A DNA stretch of 64,000 nucleotides, taken from the NCBI GenBank assembly GCA_048262255.1, contig JBLXFH010000001.1, positions 1,426,001-1,490,000 of the forward strand. The letters are read 5' to 3'. Source of the stretch: JABMNT01 sp048262255 (GTDB taxonomy: Bacteria > Pseudomonadota > Alphaproteobacteria > Rhodospirillales > Casp-alpha2). The notes under the pieces are model-generated. The model saw only the letters and a program-made list of their open reading frames with translations, was not told the origin of the DNA and did no database searches. A program made the position numbers and the translations under genes. This document shows positions 25,236 through 34,266 of this stretch, piece after piece. Numbering within the stretch: position 1 is the first letter of the stretch; every line of letters begins with the position of its first letter.

Positions 25236-26279
25236 ATGGAACCAACACATAAAAATAAATTGGGCATGACAGATATGCAGGTCACGGCGATGGGGTTTGG
25301 TGGTGTGCCCATTGGCGATGCGACCGAGATCACGAGCGATGAACAGGCGCAGGCGACGCTAAATGCAGCCTATGACCGCGGTATTCGTTATTTCGATACG
25401 GCGCCCTGGTACGGCAATACCAAAAGCGAGCACCGGCTGGGGCAGTTTTTACGCAACAAACCCCGCGACAGCTTCACTTTGTCGACCAAGATTGGTCGCA
25501 TTTATACGCGCCCGAAAGACATTGAAGATTTCAAGGCCAATTCGCCCTGGGCGAAGCGCTGGCTGGGCGGCTTGCCGTTCGATCATCGGTTTGATTACAC
25601 CTATGATGGCGTCATGCGCTCTTATGAGGACAGCCTGAACCGGCTGGGTTTGCCGAACGTCGATTGTCTGGTCATCCACGATCTCGATCCCGGACATCAA
25701 AAGACAGAGGAAGGCGTTGCCGAAGGCTTTCGCCAACTGGAAGAAGGACGCGGATTTGCCGCGTTGCAGGAGCTTAAGGACCGAGGTGAGATTAAGGCGA
25801 TCGGGGCCGGAATCAACTGGGGAAACCTGATCCCTCGGTTTCTCGAGCGTTTCGATATGGACTATTTCCTGCTCGCGTCGCCCTATACGCTGATTGAGCA
25901 GACAGCGCTGGATGAGGATTTGCCGCTGTGTCTGAACCGCAACGTGAGTATCGTGATCGGGGCTGTATTCTCATCGGGCATTCTGGCAACGGGCGCTGTC
26001 AAAGGTGCATTGCACCGCTATACGGAAGCGGACCCGGAAATTCTGGAACTGGTCCGGAGAATGACAGCTATCTGTGAGGCGCATGGCGTCGCACTTTCCG
26101 CTGCTGCCTTACAGTTTCCGCTGCACCATCCGGCTGTTGCAACGGTCATCCCCGGCGCCAACCATCCCGATCAGGTGATATCAAACTTTGATCAGGTGGC
26201 GGCGGATATACCGGACGATTTGTGGCGTGAACTGAAGCACGAAGGCTGCCTGCGCACCGATGCGCCAACTCCGGGGTAA
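25236..26279 (+). CDS. Aldo/keto reductase, sugar-dehydrogenase type
   Basis: The roughly 347-residue AKR has catalytic residues in FDTAPWYGNTKSEHRLG (Asp and Tyr), STKIGRI (Lys) and LVIHDLD (His). Members with this layout include D-threo-aldose and L-fucose 1-dehydrogenases, which oxidise a sugar to its lactone. A lactonase-type amidohydrolase lies nearby at 29511. I start at ATG 25236, which fits the family; TTG at 25164 would add 24 charged residues. It may be co-transcribed with the preceding dehydrogenase. The substrate is inferred only. Confidence 0.88.
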   Translation: MEPTHKNKLGMTDMQVTAMGFGGVPIGDATEITSDEQAQATLNAAYDRGIRYFDTAPWYGNTKSEHRLGQFLRNKPRDSFTLSTKIGRIYTRPKDIEDFKANSPWAKRWLGGLPFDHRFDYTYDGVMRSYEDSLNRLGLPNVDCLVIHDLDPGHQKTEEGVAEGFRQLEEGRGFAALQELKDRGEIKAIGAGINWGNLIPRFLERFDMDYFLLASPYTLIEQTALDEDLPLCLNRNVSIVIGAVFSSGILATGAVKGALHRYTEADPEILELVRRMTAICEAHGVALSAAALQFPLHHPAVATVIPGANHPDQVISNFDQVAADIPDDLWRELKHEGCLRTDAPTPG

Positions 26280-26288
26280 GGGGGCCGT

Positions 26289-26615
26289 TTATTTGACAGA
26301 TGAAAAGGACGTGGGCTGCAGGATAGAACTGCTGAGATGGGTCAGCAACGGCCCGTCGGCTTCGGTGATGGCTCTTTTTTCGAGCCATTCGGGGTCTTTC
26401 TGAAACTGGTCCCATTTTTCCTGCCGTTCCGCCAGCGATTCCCATTCCAGCAGGTAATAAAGATCGTGGTTGTTATCACCGAGATAGACCGTCCAGAAGC
26501 CAGCCTGGCGGATGCCGAAGCGTTCCCATATTTTGAGCGTGACCGTCTCGAAACGGTTGAGCAGTGCCGGCAGTTTCCCAGGCGCGGCGTGATAGACGCG
26601 TAATTCGTGAAGCAT
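26289..26615 (-). CDS. NIPSNAP-family protein
   Basis: The 108-residue product has the NIPSNAP ferredoxin-like fold signature: MLHELRVYHAAPGKLPALLN at the start, then a central aromatic stretch with LYYLLEWESLAERQEKWDQF. These proteins form dimeric alpha-beta barrels and often sit in catabolic operons, with no agreed reaction. Nine bases separate it from the DMT transporter gene upstream on the same strand, so the two are probably co-transcribed. Confidence 0.9.
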   Translation of the reverse strand: MLHELRVYHAAPGKLPALLNRFETVTLKIWERFGIRQAGFWTVYLGDNNHDLYYLLEWESLAERQEKWDQFQKDPEWLEKRAITEADGPLLTHLSSSILQPTSFSSVK

Positions 26616-26624
26616 GCTTTCCTC

Positions 26625-27545
26625 CTAGACTTTTTTTGATTTTAGGGTGGGTAATACAAGCACAGCGCCAAGCGCCGCGCAAATAAAGAGCAGGGCCGTA
26701 AATTCCTGCAGACCAACTTTTTCACCCAATATCAACGCGCTTGAATAGGCCCCGACAATAGGAATCCCCAGCGTGCTGATGGCAGCCAGACTGGCCGGGA
26801 AATTGCGCACGGATTTGAAATAGGCCCACTGGCAGAAGACCATGGGAAAAGCCAGAATATAGATCATGGAATAAAGAGTTTGCGGGCTGATGGTGGTGAA
26901 ATCGGGCGGTGTTTGAAAAAGCACCGCGCCAAGACCGATGGGAATACCGGCAATCAGTAATTGCCACCCGGCAAGCGCCGATGTGGACGCGGTCCATTTT
27001 GTGCGTTTAAAGGCGACGGTTCCGCCCGCCCACGACAGGGCAGCTCCCAACATAAAGATTGCACCAAGCGGCGCCTCTTTTAAGTCCCATAAGTCCGGAC
27101 CAATCAATACAGCCAGACCGATCAACCCCAAACCCAGCGCGATAAACTTGTTTTTGGTTAGCGGTTCATCCAAAACAAAGCTGCTCAGGACGGACGCCCA
27201 GACGGGCATGGTGAAGGCAATAATTACGGCCCGACCCGCCGGCATGAGCATGACGCCATAGGCCGAGCAGAGATGCCAGCCAATAACGTTCAGCAGCGCG
27301 CAGAGCAGCAAAGGTTTGAATTCATAGCGTTGGATACCAATAACCTGCCCTGATATTTTGGCAATAAGAACCAGACTTATCCCGCCGACAAACAAACAAA
27401 TGGTGCGAAACCACCAGACGGGGATTTCGTTGAGCGCCATTTTCATAAACGGCCAGTTGGCCCCCCAGAAAAGCGTAAGGGCGGCCAGCAGAACAATACC
27501 GCCAAGCGGCATTGCTCCGGGTCCGGAGGGTGAGGGGGAAGACAC
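26625..27545 (-). CDS. DMT-family transporter (two EamA domains)
   Basis: The 306-residue product has ten hydrophobic segments arranged as two EamA repeats, typical of drug/metabolite exporters and some importers. LLAALTLFWGANWPFMKMAL opens the first repeat. The start is GTG at 27543-27545 with AAGGA upstream. It lies between the NIPSNAP gene and a small dimeric-barrel gene, all on the minus strand, suggesting a short operon. The substrate is unknown. Confidence 0.9.
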   Translation of the reverse strand: MSSPSPSGPGAMPLGGIVLLAALTLFWGANWPFMKMALNEIPVWWFRTICLFVGGISLVLIAKISGQVIGIQRYEFKPLLLCALLNVIGWHLCSAYGVMLMPAGRAVIIAFTMPVWASVLSSFVLDEPLTKNKFIALGLGLIGLAVLIGPDLWDLKEAPLGAIFMLGAALSWAGGTVAFKRTKWTASTSALAGWQLLIAGIPIGLGAVLFQTPPDFTTISPQTLYSMIYILAFPMVFCQWAYFKSVRNFPASLAAISTLGIPIVGAYSSALILGEKVGLQEFTALLFICAALGAVLVLPTLKSKKV

Positions 27546-27564
27546 GTTATTAATCCTTGATCCG

Positions 27565-27927
27565 TTAGGCGCCCGGTTCCATCACTTTGCGCAGGACATG
27601 GCGGCGGTTTTTGGTATAGGGGCGCACCTGTTCCGGCCAGCGGCCTTCTTCAATGGCATCCGCCCATTCCTGACTGACCAGAACATCAGGGCTCTCGATC
27701 CAGTAAAAGGCCGAAAAATTGGGCTCGCCTTCAGCGACAATTTCCTTGATTTCACCACCCATGCTTATTTTGAGCGGCTCTTGCGAAAGGCGCGTGATTT
27801 CGATCACGCCGGGCACTTTCATGAGCATGGGGACATGCTCTTGATCGTAAACTTCATTAAACAGATCCAGCTTCTCCGGCTCGACGTCCATGCTCGCAAT
27901 AAATAAATATTTCGCCTTGTTGGCCAT
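27565..27927 (-). CDS. Small dimeric alpha-beta-barrel protein
   Basis: The 120-residue product resembles EthD/DUF4286-like ferredoxin-fold proteins: KAKYLFIASMDVEPEKLDLF at the start, a conserved YDQEHVPMLMKVPGVIEITR, and an aromatic ending near EQVRPYTKNRR. Such proteins are usually small dimers found with catabolic enzymes. I chose the ATG at 27925-27927 because AAGGAGAACG precedes it; the frame stays open upstream to 28023 but without resemblance. It is first in the minus-strand set with the DMT and NIPSNAP genes. Confidence 0.82.
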   Translation of the reverse strand: MANKAKYLFIASMDVEPEKLDLFNEVYDQEHVPMLMKVPGVIEITRLSQEPLKISMGGEIKEIVAEGEPNFSAFYWIESPDVLVSQEWADAIEEGRWPEQVRPYTKNRRHVLRKVMEPGA

Positions 27928-28151
27928 AGGCGTTCTCCTTGCATTCTGTGGGGTTCGGCTGCATTGAGCCAAAGAAATCAGACTGTGACAGTGAATGAAT
28001 TCTTCACAGGTGGCAAGTGCCAAGACGTGAATAAAAATGCGTAGGAGATGGCGGAAGGCCCTAAAATAAAGTTGTCGATTGAGCGCGTTCGTGTCAGCCT
28101 TACGAAGGCTCCGGAGAAGAGCGAAATATCAAAAATCAACAGGATTTCACA

Positions 28152-29495
28152 ATGAATTATGAAGCATTATTGGCTGCGGCTGGCGGTCGGGTCATCCGGG
28201 TTGGTCTGGTCGGGGTTGGTGATTTCGGGGCCAGTCTATTGGCCCAGGTTCAGAACATCCCAAATCTGGAAATAGTCCTTTTGTGCGATACCGATCCGGC
28301 ACGCATGGAGGCGGCTATAGCGGCAGCCAAGGCAGATGCGGCGCGCATTGAATCCGTGACCAGCCTCAGGGATGTGAAAGGTGCCGATCCGGATATTCTG
28401 GTGGAGGCAACCGGAAACCCCGCTGCTGCGGCTGAAAACGCCCAATGGGCCATTTCGCGGGGGCAGCATGTGGTTATGGTGTCCAAGGAAGCGGCCATTC
28501 TGGTCGGGCCTCTGCTGCTTCATATGGCTCGGGAAAAGGGGCTGGTATATACGGAAGTGGACGGCGATCAGCCGGGGTTGCTGATTGGCCTGATCAGCTG
28601 GGCGAAAACGCTGGGTCTGGATGTACAGGGAGCCGGCAAATCGAGCGAATATGATTTTGTATTGAATGACGATGATACTTTGGTCTGGAACAAACAGGCG
28701 TTTCCGGGCTCCGGCTTTCAGGCGGTCTGGTCTGCAGACAAGGCGGACTGGTCCGGTACCGTTGGTAAACGCGCACAAGTAGCCGCACAGGCCGGAGTGC
28801 CAACCCGCACTGTTCCCGATTTCTGCGAGATGGGTGTGGTTGTCAATGCCACCGGTTTGCAGCCTGACACACCCAGTCTGCATACCCCGATTTTGCGCCC
28901 TACAGAACTGGCAGATGCGCTGCAAATGAAAAAAGATGGCGGCTTGTTTGATGGAACGGGCCGCATAGAGGTCTTTAACTGTTTGCGAAAACCCGACGAG
29001 ACGAGCTTTGCCGGCGGTGTTTTTGTTGTCGTTGGATGCGAGGATAAAAAAACATGGGAATTGCTGCGTGAAAAAGGTCATCTCGTTGCTGCCAATGGTA
29101 AATCGGCCGTTCTCTATAATCCGCAGCATCTGCTCGGGCTCGAGGCCCCCATTACCATACTCTGTGCCGCCCTTCTGGGGTTGCCAACCGGGGCCCATAA
29201 CTCAAAGCCTGAAATCGATCTGATTGCTCGGACCACGCGAGATTTTAAAAAAGGGGAGATCCTGTCGATTACCAACGCCCATCATCACGAAGTGGCGGGG
29301 CTGGTGCCGGAGTTAATCCCGGCGGTCGCCATTGGTGACGATCAGCCCTGTCCCTATTATCTGGCGGTGGGGCAAAAGCTGAAAGAAGATGTTCCGGCGA
29401 ATACGGTGCTTACGGGAGGCATGCTGGAGATCAATACCTCCAGCGTTCTTTATCAGTTGCGCATTCAGCAGGACCAGCTCTTCGGGCTTATTTAA
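28152..29495 (+). CDS. Homoserine-dehydrogenase-like oxidoreductase with SAF domain
   Basis: The 447-residue product has an N-terminal NAD(P)-binding fold (VGLVGVGDFGASLL, about 18-31), a dehydrogenase-like middle (EATGNPAAAAENAQWAISRG, VVMVSKEAAILVG) and a C-terminal SAF-like region. This is the architecture of COG4091 proteins, annotated as predicted homoserine dehydrogenases. Actual homoserine oxidation is doubtful; sugar-acid-type substrates are more plausible in this context. The amidohydrolase follows 15 bases later on the same strand. Confidence 0.85.
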   Translation: MNYEALLAAAGGRVIRVGLVGVGDFGASLLAQVQNIPNLEIVLLCDTDPARMEAAIAAAKADAARIESVTSLRDVKGADPDILVEATGNPAAAAENAQWAISRGQHVVMVSKEAAILVGPLLLHMAREKGLVYTEVDGDQPGLLIGLISWAKTLGLDVQGAGKSSEYDFVLNDDDTLVWNKQAFPGSGFQAVWSADKADWSGTVGKRAQVAAQAGVPTRTVPDFCEMGVVVNATGLQPDTPSLHTPILRPTELADALQMKKDGGLFDGTGRIEVFNCLRKPDETSFAGGVFVVVGCEDKKTWELLREKGHLVAANGKSAVLYNPQHLLGLEAPITILCAALLGLPTGAHNSKPEIDLIARTTRDFKKGEILSITNAHHHEVAGLVPELIPAVAIGDDQPCPYYLAVGQKLKEDVPANTVLTGGMLEINTSSVLYQLRIQQDQLFGLI

Positions 29496-29510
29496 GGGAG
29501 GATAGCATCA

Positions 29511-30467
29511 ATGACGATGGATGTTTCAAAACCAGCACATCTGCCGGATTTTACCGGTCTGGATATGGATTTCGATATCATTGACTGTCATCATCACCTG
29601 TTTGATCTCGAAGCCGTTTATTATCCCTGGCTCACGGATCACAACGAGCCCAATTTTCTGCTGGGTAATTATGACGGCATAAAAAAGAACTATTCGGTTG
29701 ATGACCTGAAAACCGATTTCAGCGGCTTGCGGGTGGTCAAAACCGTACATGTGGAAGCCGAGGCCGATCACGACAATCCGCTAGCCGAAACCCGATGGTT
29801 GGCGTCGATTATGGAAAAGGAAAGCTTTCCGAACGCGCTGGTTGCTCATGCCTGGCTGCATCTGCCAGACAGTGAAGGTGTTTTGGCCGCCCAGTCCGCA
29901 TTCCGCCAGGTCCGGGGGATTCGCAGCAAGCCCATCACCTCTCCGTCTGCCGCGACGCGGAATGACGTGCGGGGCAAATCCGCCAGCATGCAGGATGACA
30001 CCTGGCTCAAGGGGCTGGGGCTTTTGCGCAAATATAATCTCTCATGGGATTTGCGTGTCCCGTACTGGCATTTAAGAGAAGCGGCAGAAGTTTGCGGGAT
30101 GTATCCGGATTTGCCCATCGTTGTCGAACATACAGGGCTTTCGTGGGACCGTAGTGAAGCTGGGTTGGCGGAATGGCGGAAAGGGATGGCGGCGCTTGCG
30201 GCTCATAATCATGTTTATTTGAAAATCTCCGAGTTGGGTCTGGCGGGCGCTCCCTGGGATTATCCCGACAATCGCCGTGTTGTCCGTGAGGCCATCGAGT
30301 TGTTTGGGTTCGATCGTTGCATGTTTGCCTCCAATTTCCCGGTCTCCAAGTTGCGGATTGGCTATGTGGATCAGGTCAAATCCATTGCTCATATGGTTGC
30401 GGATTGTTCCACGTCGGAACGCGCGGCCCTGTTCCATGACACTGCAAAAAGGTTTTACCGGTTGTGA
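29511..30467 (+). CDS. Amidohydrolase-2 / lactonase-type TIM-barrel hydrolase
   Basis: The 318-residue TIM-barrel hydrolase of the COG3618 group has the metal-site DCHHHLFDLE (about 25-34), VVEHTGLSWD in the middle and MFASNFPVSK near the end. Group members include sugar-lactone hydrolases such as L-fucono- and L-rhamnono-lactonases. GGGAGGATAGC precedes its ATG, and it follows the SAF-domain dehydrogenase by 15 bases. With the aldo/keto reductase at 25236 it would make a dehydrogenase-lactonase pair; the sugar is unknown. Confidence 0.9.
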   Translation: MTMDVSKPAHLPDFTGLDMDFDIIDCHHHLFDLEAVYYPWLTDHNEPNFLLGNYDGIKKNYSVDDLKTDFSGLRVVKTVHVEAEADHDNPLAETRWLASIMEKESFPNALVAHAWLHLPDSEGVLAAQSAFRQVRGIRSKPITSPSAATRNDVRGKSASMQDDTWLKGLGLLRKYNLSWDLRVPYWHLREAAEVCGMYPDLPIVVEHTGLSWDRSEAGLAEWRKGMAALAAHNHVYLKISELGLAGAPWDYPDNRRVVREAIELFGFDRCMFASNFPVSKLRIGYVDQVKSIAHMVADCSTSERAALFHDTAKRFYRL

Positions 30468-30566
30468 GATGCCGCTTTGAAATTTCAGTGGGAAACCCGC
30501 AGCTTTGAAGATATTTTGTAGCGCTGACCGAATATGACTCCCAACTCTTCACACACAGGATTTTCG

Positions 30567-31859
30567 ATGTCCCTCGCGCAATTAAGAGACACACTGGTTC
30601 TCAAGACCAATCATAAATTTTTTTATGGCTGGGTGGTTCTTGCCCTCGGCGCTCTGGGCATGTTTGCCAGCGGCCCCGGTCAGTCCCATACGTTCAGTGT
30701 TTTTGTCGGACCGATTGGAAAGGACCTGGGGCTTTCCGGGACAACGATTGCTTCAGCATACGGGTTTGCAACGTTGGTCGCTGCGTTTTGCCTGCCTTTG
30801 ATGGGACGCAGGATCGACCGATATGGCCCGAGGCGGATGATAACGATCATTGCTGTTCTGCTCGGCTGTGCCTGTATGGCGTTTGGGGCCGCAACGGGCA
30901 TTGTCTGGCTGGCGATGGGGTTTGCAACATTGCGGTTCCTGGCGCAGGGATCCTTGATGATGGGATGCGTTTCGCTTGTCACCCAATGGTTTTCCAGAAA
31001 ACGCGGGTTTGCCATGAGCATGATGGGGCTTGGCTTTTCCCTGTCCATGGCCGTGCACCCGCCCCTGGCCCAGTGGCTGATAGATACGGTGGGCTGGCGC
31101 CAGTCCTGGGTCGTTCTGGGTGTTATCTCCTGGGTGCTCTTGATTATTCCGGTTCTGGTTCTGGTGATCAACCGTCCGGAAGATGTCGGCCTGCGGCCCG
31201 ACGGGGATGCGCCAGAAACGGAAATTGATGAGGCCACCGGACAAATCAAAGCTGCCGCAGCGGTAACCGGCTTAACCATTCAGGAAGCCCTTCGCACACC
31301 CGCTTTCTATATTCTGTCCGGCGGTATGTTCATGCTCTCCATGCTGGTTACTTCCCTGCACTTTTTCCAGGTCTCGATTTTCTCCAATCAGGGGCTGGAT
31401 GCACAGATTGCCTCCATGGCTTTTCCTATTTCGGCTGTAACCATGGTGTTTTGCATGCCGATTATCGGCAAGCTGCTGGATCGCTTTCCAACGCAATGGA
31501 TTTTTGCCGGTGGGTTGCTGGTCATGGCCAGTTCGCTGATCAGTATTACCTTTGTCAACGATCTGCCCACAGCAATTATCTATGCCATGATTTTCGGCCT
31601 TAACAACGCCACGACCATGACCTTTTTCTCCTATATGTACGCCCGCTATTTCGGCCGCAAACATATTGGCAGCGTTCAGGGTACGGGACAGATGATTGGC
31701 GTTATTGGCGCGTCCTTGGGACCGCTACCGCTGGGAATTGCATTTGATCTGTTTGGCAGCTTTCAGCCCATGCTGTTGAGCCTTGCCATCCTGCCGGTGT
31801 CGATGGCGTTTATCGCTTTGTTTTTGCGGGCTCCGGTGATCCCGGACGCCAGGGATTAA
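30567..31859 (+). CDS. MFS transporter
   Basis: The roughly 430-residue product has twelve hydrophobic segments and the MFS loop GRRIDRYGPRRM between helices 2 and 3. It resembles oxalate/formate- and monocarboxylate-type MFS carriers. I prefer ATG 30567, which has ACAGGA six bases upstream, over an in-frame ATG at 30534. It follows the dehydrogenase and amidohydrolase genes on the same strand and may import their substrate. Its stop overlaps the convergent LysE-type gene by four bases. Confidence 0.9.
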   Translation: MSLAQLRDTLVLKTNHKFFYGWVVLALGALGMFASGPGQSHTFSVFVGPIGKDLGLSGTTIASAYGFATLVAAFCLPLMGRRIDRYGPRRMITIIAVLLGCACMAFGAATGIVWLAMGFATLRFLAQGSLMMGCVSLVTQWFSRKRGFAMSMMGLGFSLSMAVHPPLAQWLIDTVGWRQSWVVLGVISWVLLIIPVLVLVINRPEDVGLRPDGDAPETEIDEATGQIKAAAAVTGLTIQEALRTPAFYILSGGMFMLSMLVTSLHFFQVSIFSNQGLDAQIASMAFPISAVTMVFCMPIIGKLLDRFPTQWIFAGGLLVMASSLISITFVNDLPTAIIYAMIFGLNNATTMTFFSYMYARYFGRKHIGSVQGTGQMIGVIGASLGPLPLGIAFDLFGSFQPMLLSLAILPVSMAFIALFLRAPVIPDARD

Positions 31860-32449
31860 ATTTCGGAGGAATAAAGGGCGAGGGCAACCACCGCCAGCAT
31901 GGCCAGCGCCATGCCGATGTTGACAATGCGGTTCGCCCTGTTGCTCAAACCCAGTCGTTTGAGCGAGGCACCTGCGTAAAGCCAGATGAAATGGATAGGC
32001 AGACCGATGCCGACGAAGATGGCAATTTTTAACACCGCTTCCATAAACGGGCTTTCCGGCAAAAGCACAAAACCACTGAACAGGGTCGCGGCAACGGCAT
32101 AGGCCTTGGGATTGATCAGCGACAGGGTGAGGCCGTTTAAAAAGCCAAGCGGGCGATCCGTATCAATGAAGGCGACACGTGTCCCCGATGTCGCAATGCG
32201 AAAGGCCAGATACAACAAATAGGCCAGAGACGCGAGCAACAGGGTTTGCCGAACATAGGGAATGGACAGGATGATGGCGGCCAGTCCGGAAGCCACCAGG
32301 GACTGTACGATCATACCCCCCGCAACGATACCAAACAGATAGGGCAGACCAGCCCGGAAGCCATATGCGGAACCGACACCCGCCGTCGTCAGGACGCCAG
32401 GGCCGGGGGTGACGATCAAAAACGCGACCGCAGCGACAAAGGAAATCAT
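31856..32449 (-). CDS. LysE/RhtB-family exporter
   Basis: The 197-residue product has six hydrophobic segments and the hallmark VAFLIVTPGPGVLTTAG (about 8-24). LysE/RhtB proteins export amino acids or related small molecules across the inner membrane. It is 40 bases downstream of the EmrA-like adaptor gene on the same strand, and so could be the third gene of a MarR-controlled operon. Export of an amino acid is the family default; no substrate can be assigned. Confidence 0.92.
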   Translation of the reverse strand: MISFVAAVAFLIVTPGPGVLTTAGVGSAYGFRAGLPYLFGIVAGGMIVQSLVASGLAAIILSIPYVRQTLLLASLAYLLYLAFRIATSGTRVAFIDTDRPLGFLNGLTLSLINPKAYAVAATLFSGFVLLPESPFMEAVLKIAIFVGIGLPIHFIWLYAGASLKRLGLSNRANRIVNIGMALAMLAVVALALYSSEI

Positions 32450-32489
32450 CTGTGTTTATGTGCCTGATACAGAAAGGAAGTAAAGAGGG

Positions 32490-33686
32490 TCAGTTCGGCT
32501 GGGAAGGGGGGGTAAGCGCTTTCTGGGCAAAAAACTTGTCCTGAAGGCCCTTACCGAAAGCGACAGCGTCATGCCAGAGGTCGATCACTTTGCGCTCACG
32601 CTTTGTGTCCACAGAAACCGTGACTGTCATGCCAGCCCGCAAGGGCGGCAGGCCTTCACTCTGGGTAACGGCAAAACGTACGGGCACCCGCTGCACAACC
32701 TTGACCCAGTTGCCGCTGGCATTTTGCGCCGGCAGCAGGGCAAATTCTGCGCCGGTGGCCGGGCTGATTGTATCAACCTTGGACGGCCAGACAAAATCCG
32801 GATAGGAATCGGCGATGAATTCCGCCTCCTGGCCTTCCTTTATATAGGTCAATTGGGTTTCTTTCAGATTAGCCTGAATCCACATGTTTGAAGTTTCAAC
32901 CAGACTGAAGATGGGTGTGCCGGCTTTAACGTATTCACCGACCCGCAGACTTACATTGCTGACAATGCCATCAGCCGGAGCAACAATATTTGTATTTGCC
33001 AGATCAGTTGCGGCCCGGTTTCTCTGAGCGGCTTTTTCCTGGACCATGGGATGGTCTTCAACCGGTAGATTCGGGTTTCCTTGCAGGCTGATCAGGGCCT
33101 TGCGGCGGTTTTCGCGAATGGCGCTTTCATGCTGACGGGCGGCTGCCAGATTGTATTCGGCCTCCTCCAGCAGGGCCTTGCGGCCAAAGTTTTTCGCAGC
33201 CAGAGTTCTCTGGCGCTCAACTTTCAACTGGTTGAGGAGAATCCGCTCCTTTGCTTCCTTCAGTTCGGCCCCATATTGGCGATAATCGGATTTCAGCCCC
33301 TCCACTTCGATACGGGCCGCCGCCAACTCCGCTTCGGCAGCGTTCAGGATATAACCATACTGTTTGGACGTGATGCGAAACAGCAGATCACCTTTTTTCA
33401 CATGCTGATGTTCCTGGACGGCGATCTCGACAACGGGGCCGGGGACATTTGAGGTGATGGGTGTGATGTTGGTTTTGACGTAGGCGTTTTCAGTCGTAAT
33501 GACACGCCCGGTATTTTCGTAAACCCAGCCCCCGCTTACAAAAAGTACCGGGAAAAGTGGCATGAGCAGAAACCGGCGCAGCCACTTCCGGCCCGTGCGT
33601 ATGGGCTCGGGTTGCGCCGTTTGAGACACTTCAGAAACGGCTTCCGGCTCGGCAGGGATCGTTTTTTTTGCGCTGGTTTCATTCAT
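32490..33686 (-). CDS. EmrA/HlyD-family membrane-fusion adaptor
   Basis: The 398-residue adaptor has one N-terminal membrane helix (about 38-56), a lipoyl-like beta domain (SNVPGPVVEIAVQEHQHVKK, about 88-107), a long coiled-coil hairpin (about 115-215) and a C-terminal barrel with VVAPADGIVSNVSLRVGE-like sequence. Such periplasmic adaptors join an inner-membrane pump to an outer-membrane channel. EmrA is normally followed by the MFS pump EmrB, but here the next gene encodes a LysE-type protein. Its start overlaps the MarR gene stop by eight bases. Confidence 0.92.
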   Translation of the reverse strand: MNETSAKKTIPAEPEAVSEVSQTAQPEPIRTGRKWLRRFLLMPLFPVLFVSGGWVYENTGRVITTENAYVKTNITPITSNVPGPVVEIAVQEHQHVKKGDLLFRITSKQYGYILNAAEAELAAARIEVEGLKSDYRQYGAELKEAKERILLNQLKVERQRTLAAKNFGRKALLEEAEYNLAAARQHESAIRENRRKALISLQGNPNLPVEDHPMVQEKAAQRNRAATDLANTNIVAPADGIVSNVSLRVGEYVKAGTPIFSLVETSNMWIQANLKETQLTYIKEGQEAEFIADSYPDFVWPSKVDTISPATGAEFALLPAQNASGNWVKVVQRVPVRFAVTQSEGLPPLRAGMTVTVSVDTKRERKVIDLWHDAVAFGKGLQDKFFAQKALTPPSQPN

Positions 33687-34155
33687 GGCTCAAGGCTCCG
33701 GCTTCGTTGCCGTTGGCATACTGGGAGGCAATCAGATTGTTTTTCACCATAAGCAGGGTATCGACAAATTTTTCCCGGTCCTGTTCGTGAATGCCCTGCA
33801 TGGCGGCAGCGCGCAGTTCGGCGGCAATTTTACGCATGGTGGTGATAAGCGGTTTCACCTCCTTTGAAAGGTGGACCCGGCGGATCCGCCGATCATCGGA
33901 ATCCGGACGACGTTCAATCCAGTCCTTGTCTGATAACCGGTCCAGCATGCGCCCCAAAGCGGCCTTCTGAACATCCAGAGAGTCGGCCAACTCAGATTGC
34001 GTCACACCAGGGGTCCGATAGACCCACATCAGGACCCGCCATTGCGCACGGGTCAGGCCAAGGGCGCGCACACGCCGGTCGAAGTCGTTCTGCAACAGCC
34101 TTGCGACATCATTCGTTAAAAATCCAAAATTGCGCTCTAGGTTTTCTTCTTCCAT
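33679..34155 (-). CDS. MarR-family transcriptional regulator
   Basis: The 158-residue winged-helix regulator has the MarR core VTQSELADSLDVQKAALGRM (about 55-74) and the wing DKDWIERRPDSDDRRIRRVH. MarR proteins usually repress and are released by phenolic or hydrophobic ligands. A perfect 20-bp palindrome lies nine bases upstream of its ATG, so autorepression is likely, extending to the overlapping adaptor gene and possibly the LysE-type exporter. The N-terminus is longer than the minimal family. Confidence 0.95.
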   Translation of the reverse strand: MEEENLERNFGFLTNDVARLLQNDFDRRVRALGLTRAQWRVLMWVYRTPGVTQSELADSLDVQKAALGRMLDRLSDKDWIERRPDSDDRRIRRVHLSKEVKPLITTMRKIAAELRAAAMQGIHEQDREKFVDTLLMVKNNLIASQYANGNEAGALSHE

Positions 34156-34164
34156 AAGCCTAAA

Positions 34165-34184
34165 ATAGTATCCATGGATACTAT
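34165..34184. promoter_or_regulatory. Perfect 20-bp palindrome, probable MarR operator
   Basis: ATAGTATCCATGGATACTAT reads the same on both strands. It lies immediately upstream of the MarR gene start, where it would overlap the ribosome-binding or promoter region. Its length and symmetry fit MarR-family sites. Confidence 0.8.
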
Positions 34185-34266
34185 ATGCAAGGCAAACATC
34201 ATTCAGGTCTGTGAATAACCTTCAAAAAAAGTCACGATTTGGCAGGGGGGGAGGTCGATATGCCCT

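Noticed and set aside
28236..29198. A 320-codon minus-strand open frame
   Set aside because: It is antisense to the SAF-domain dehydrogenase and has no domain or ribosome site.
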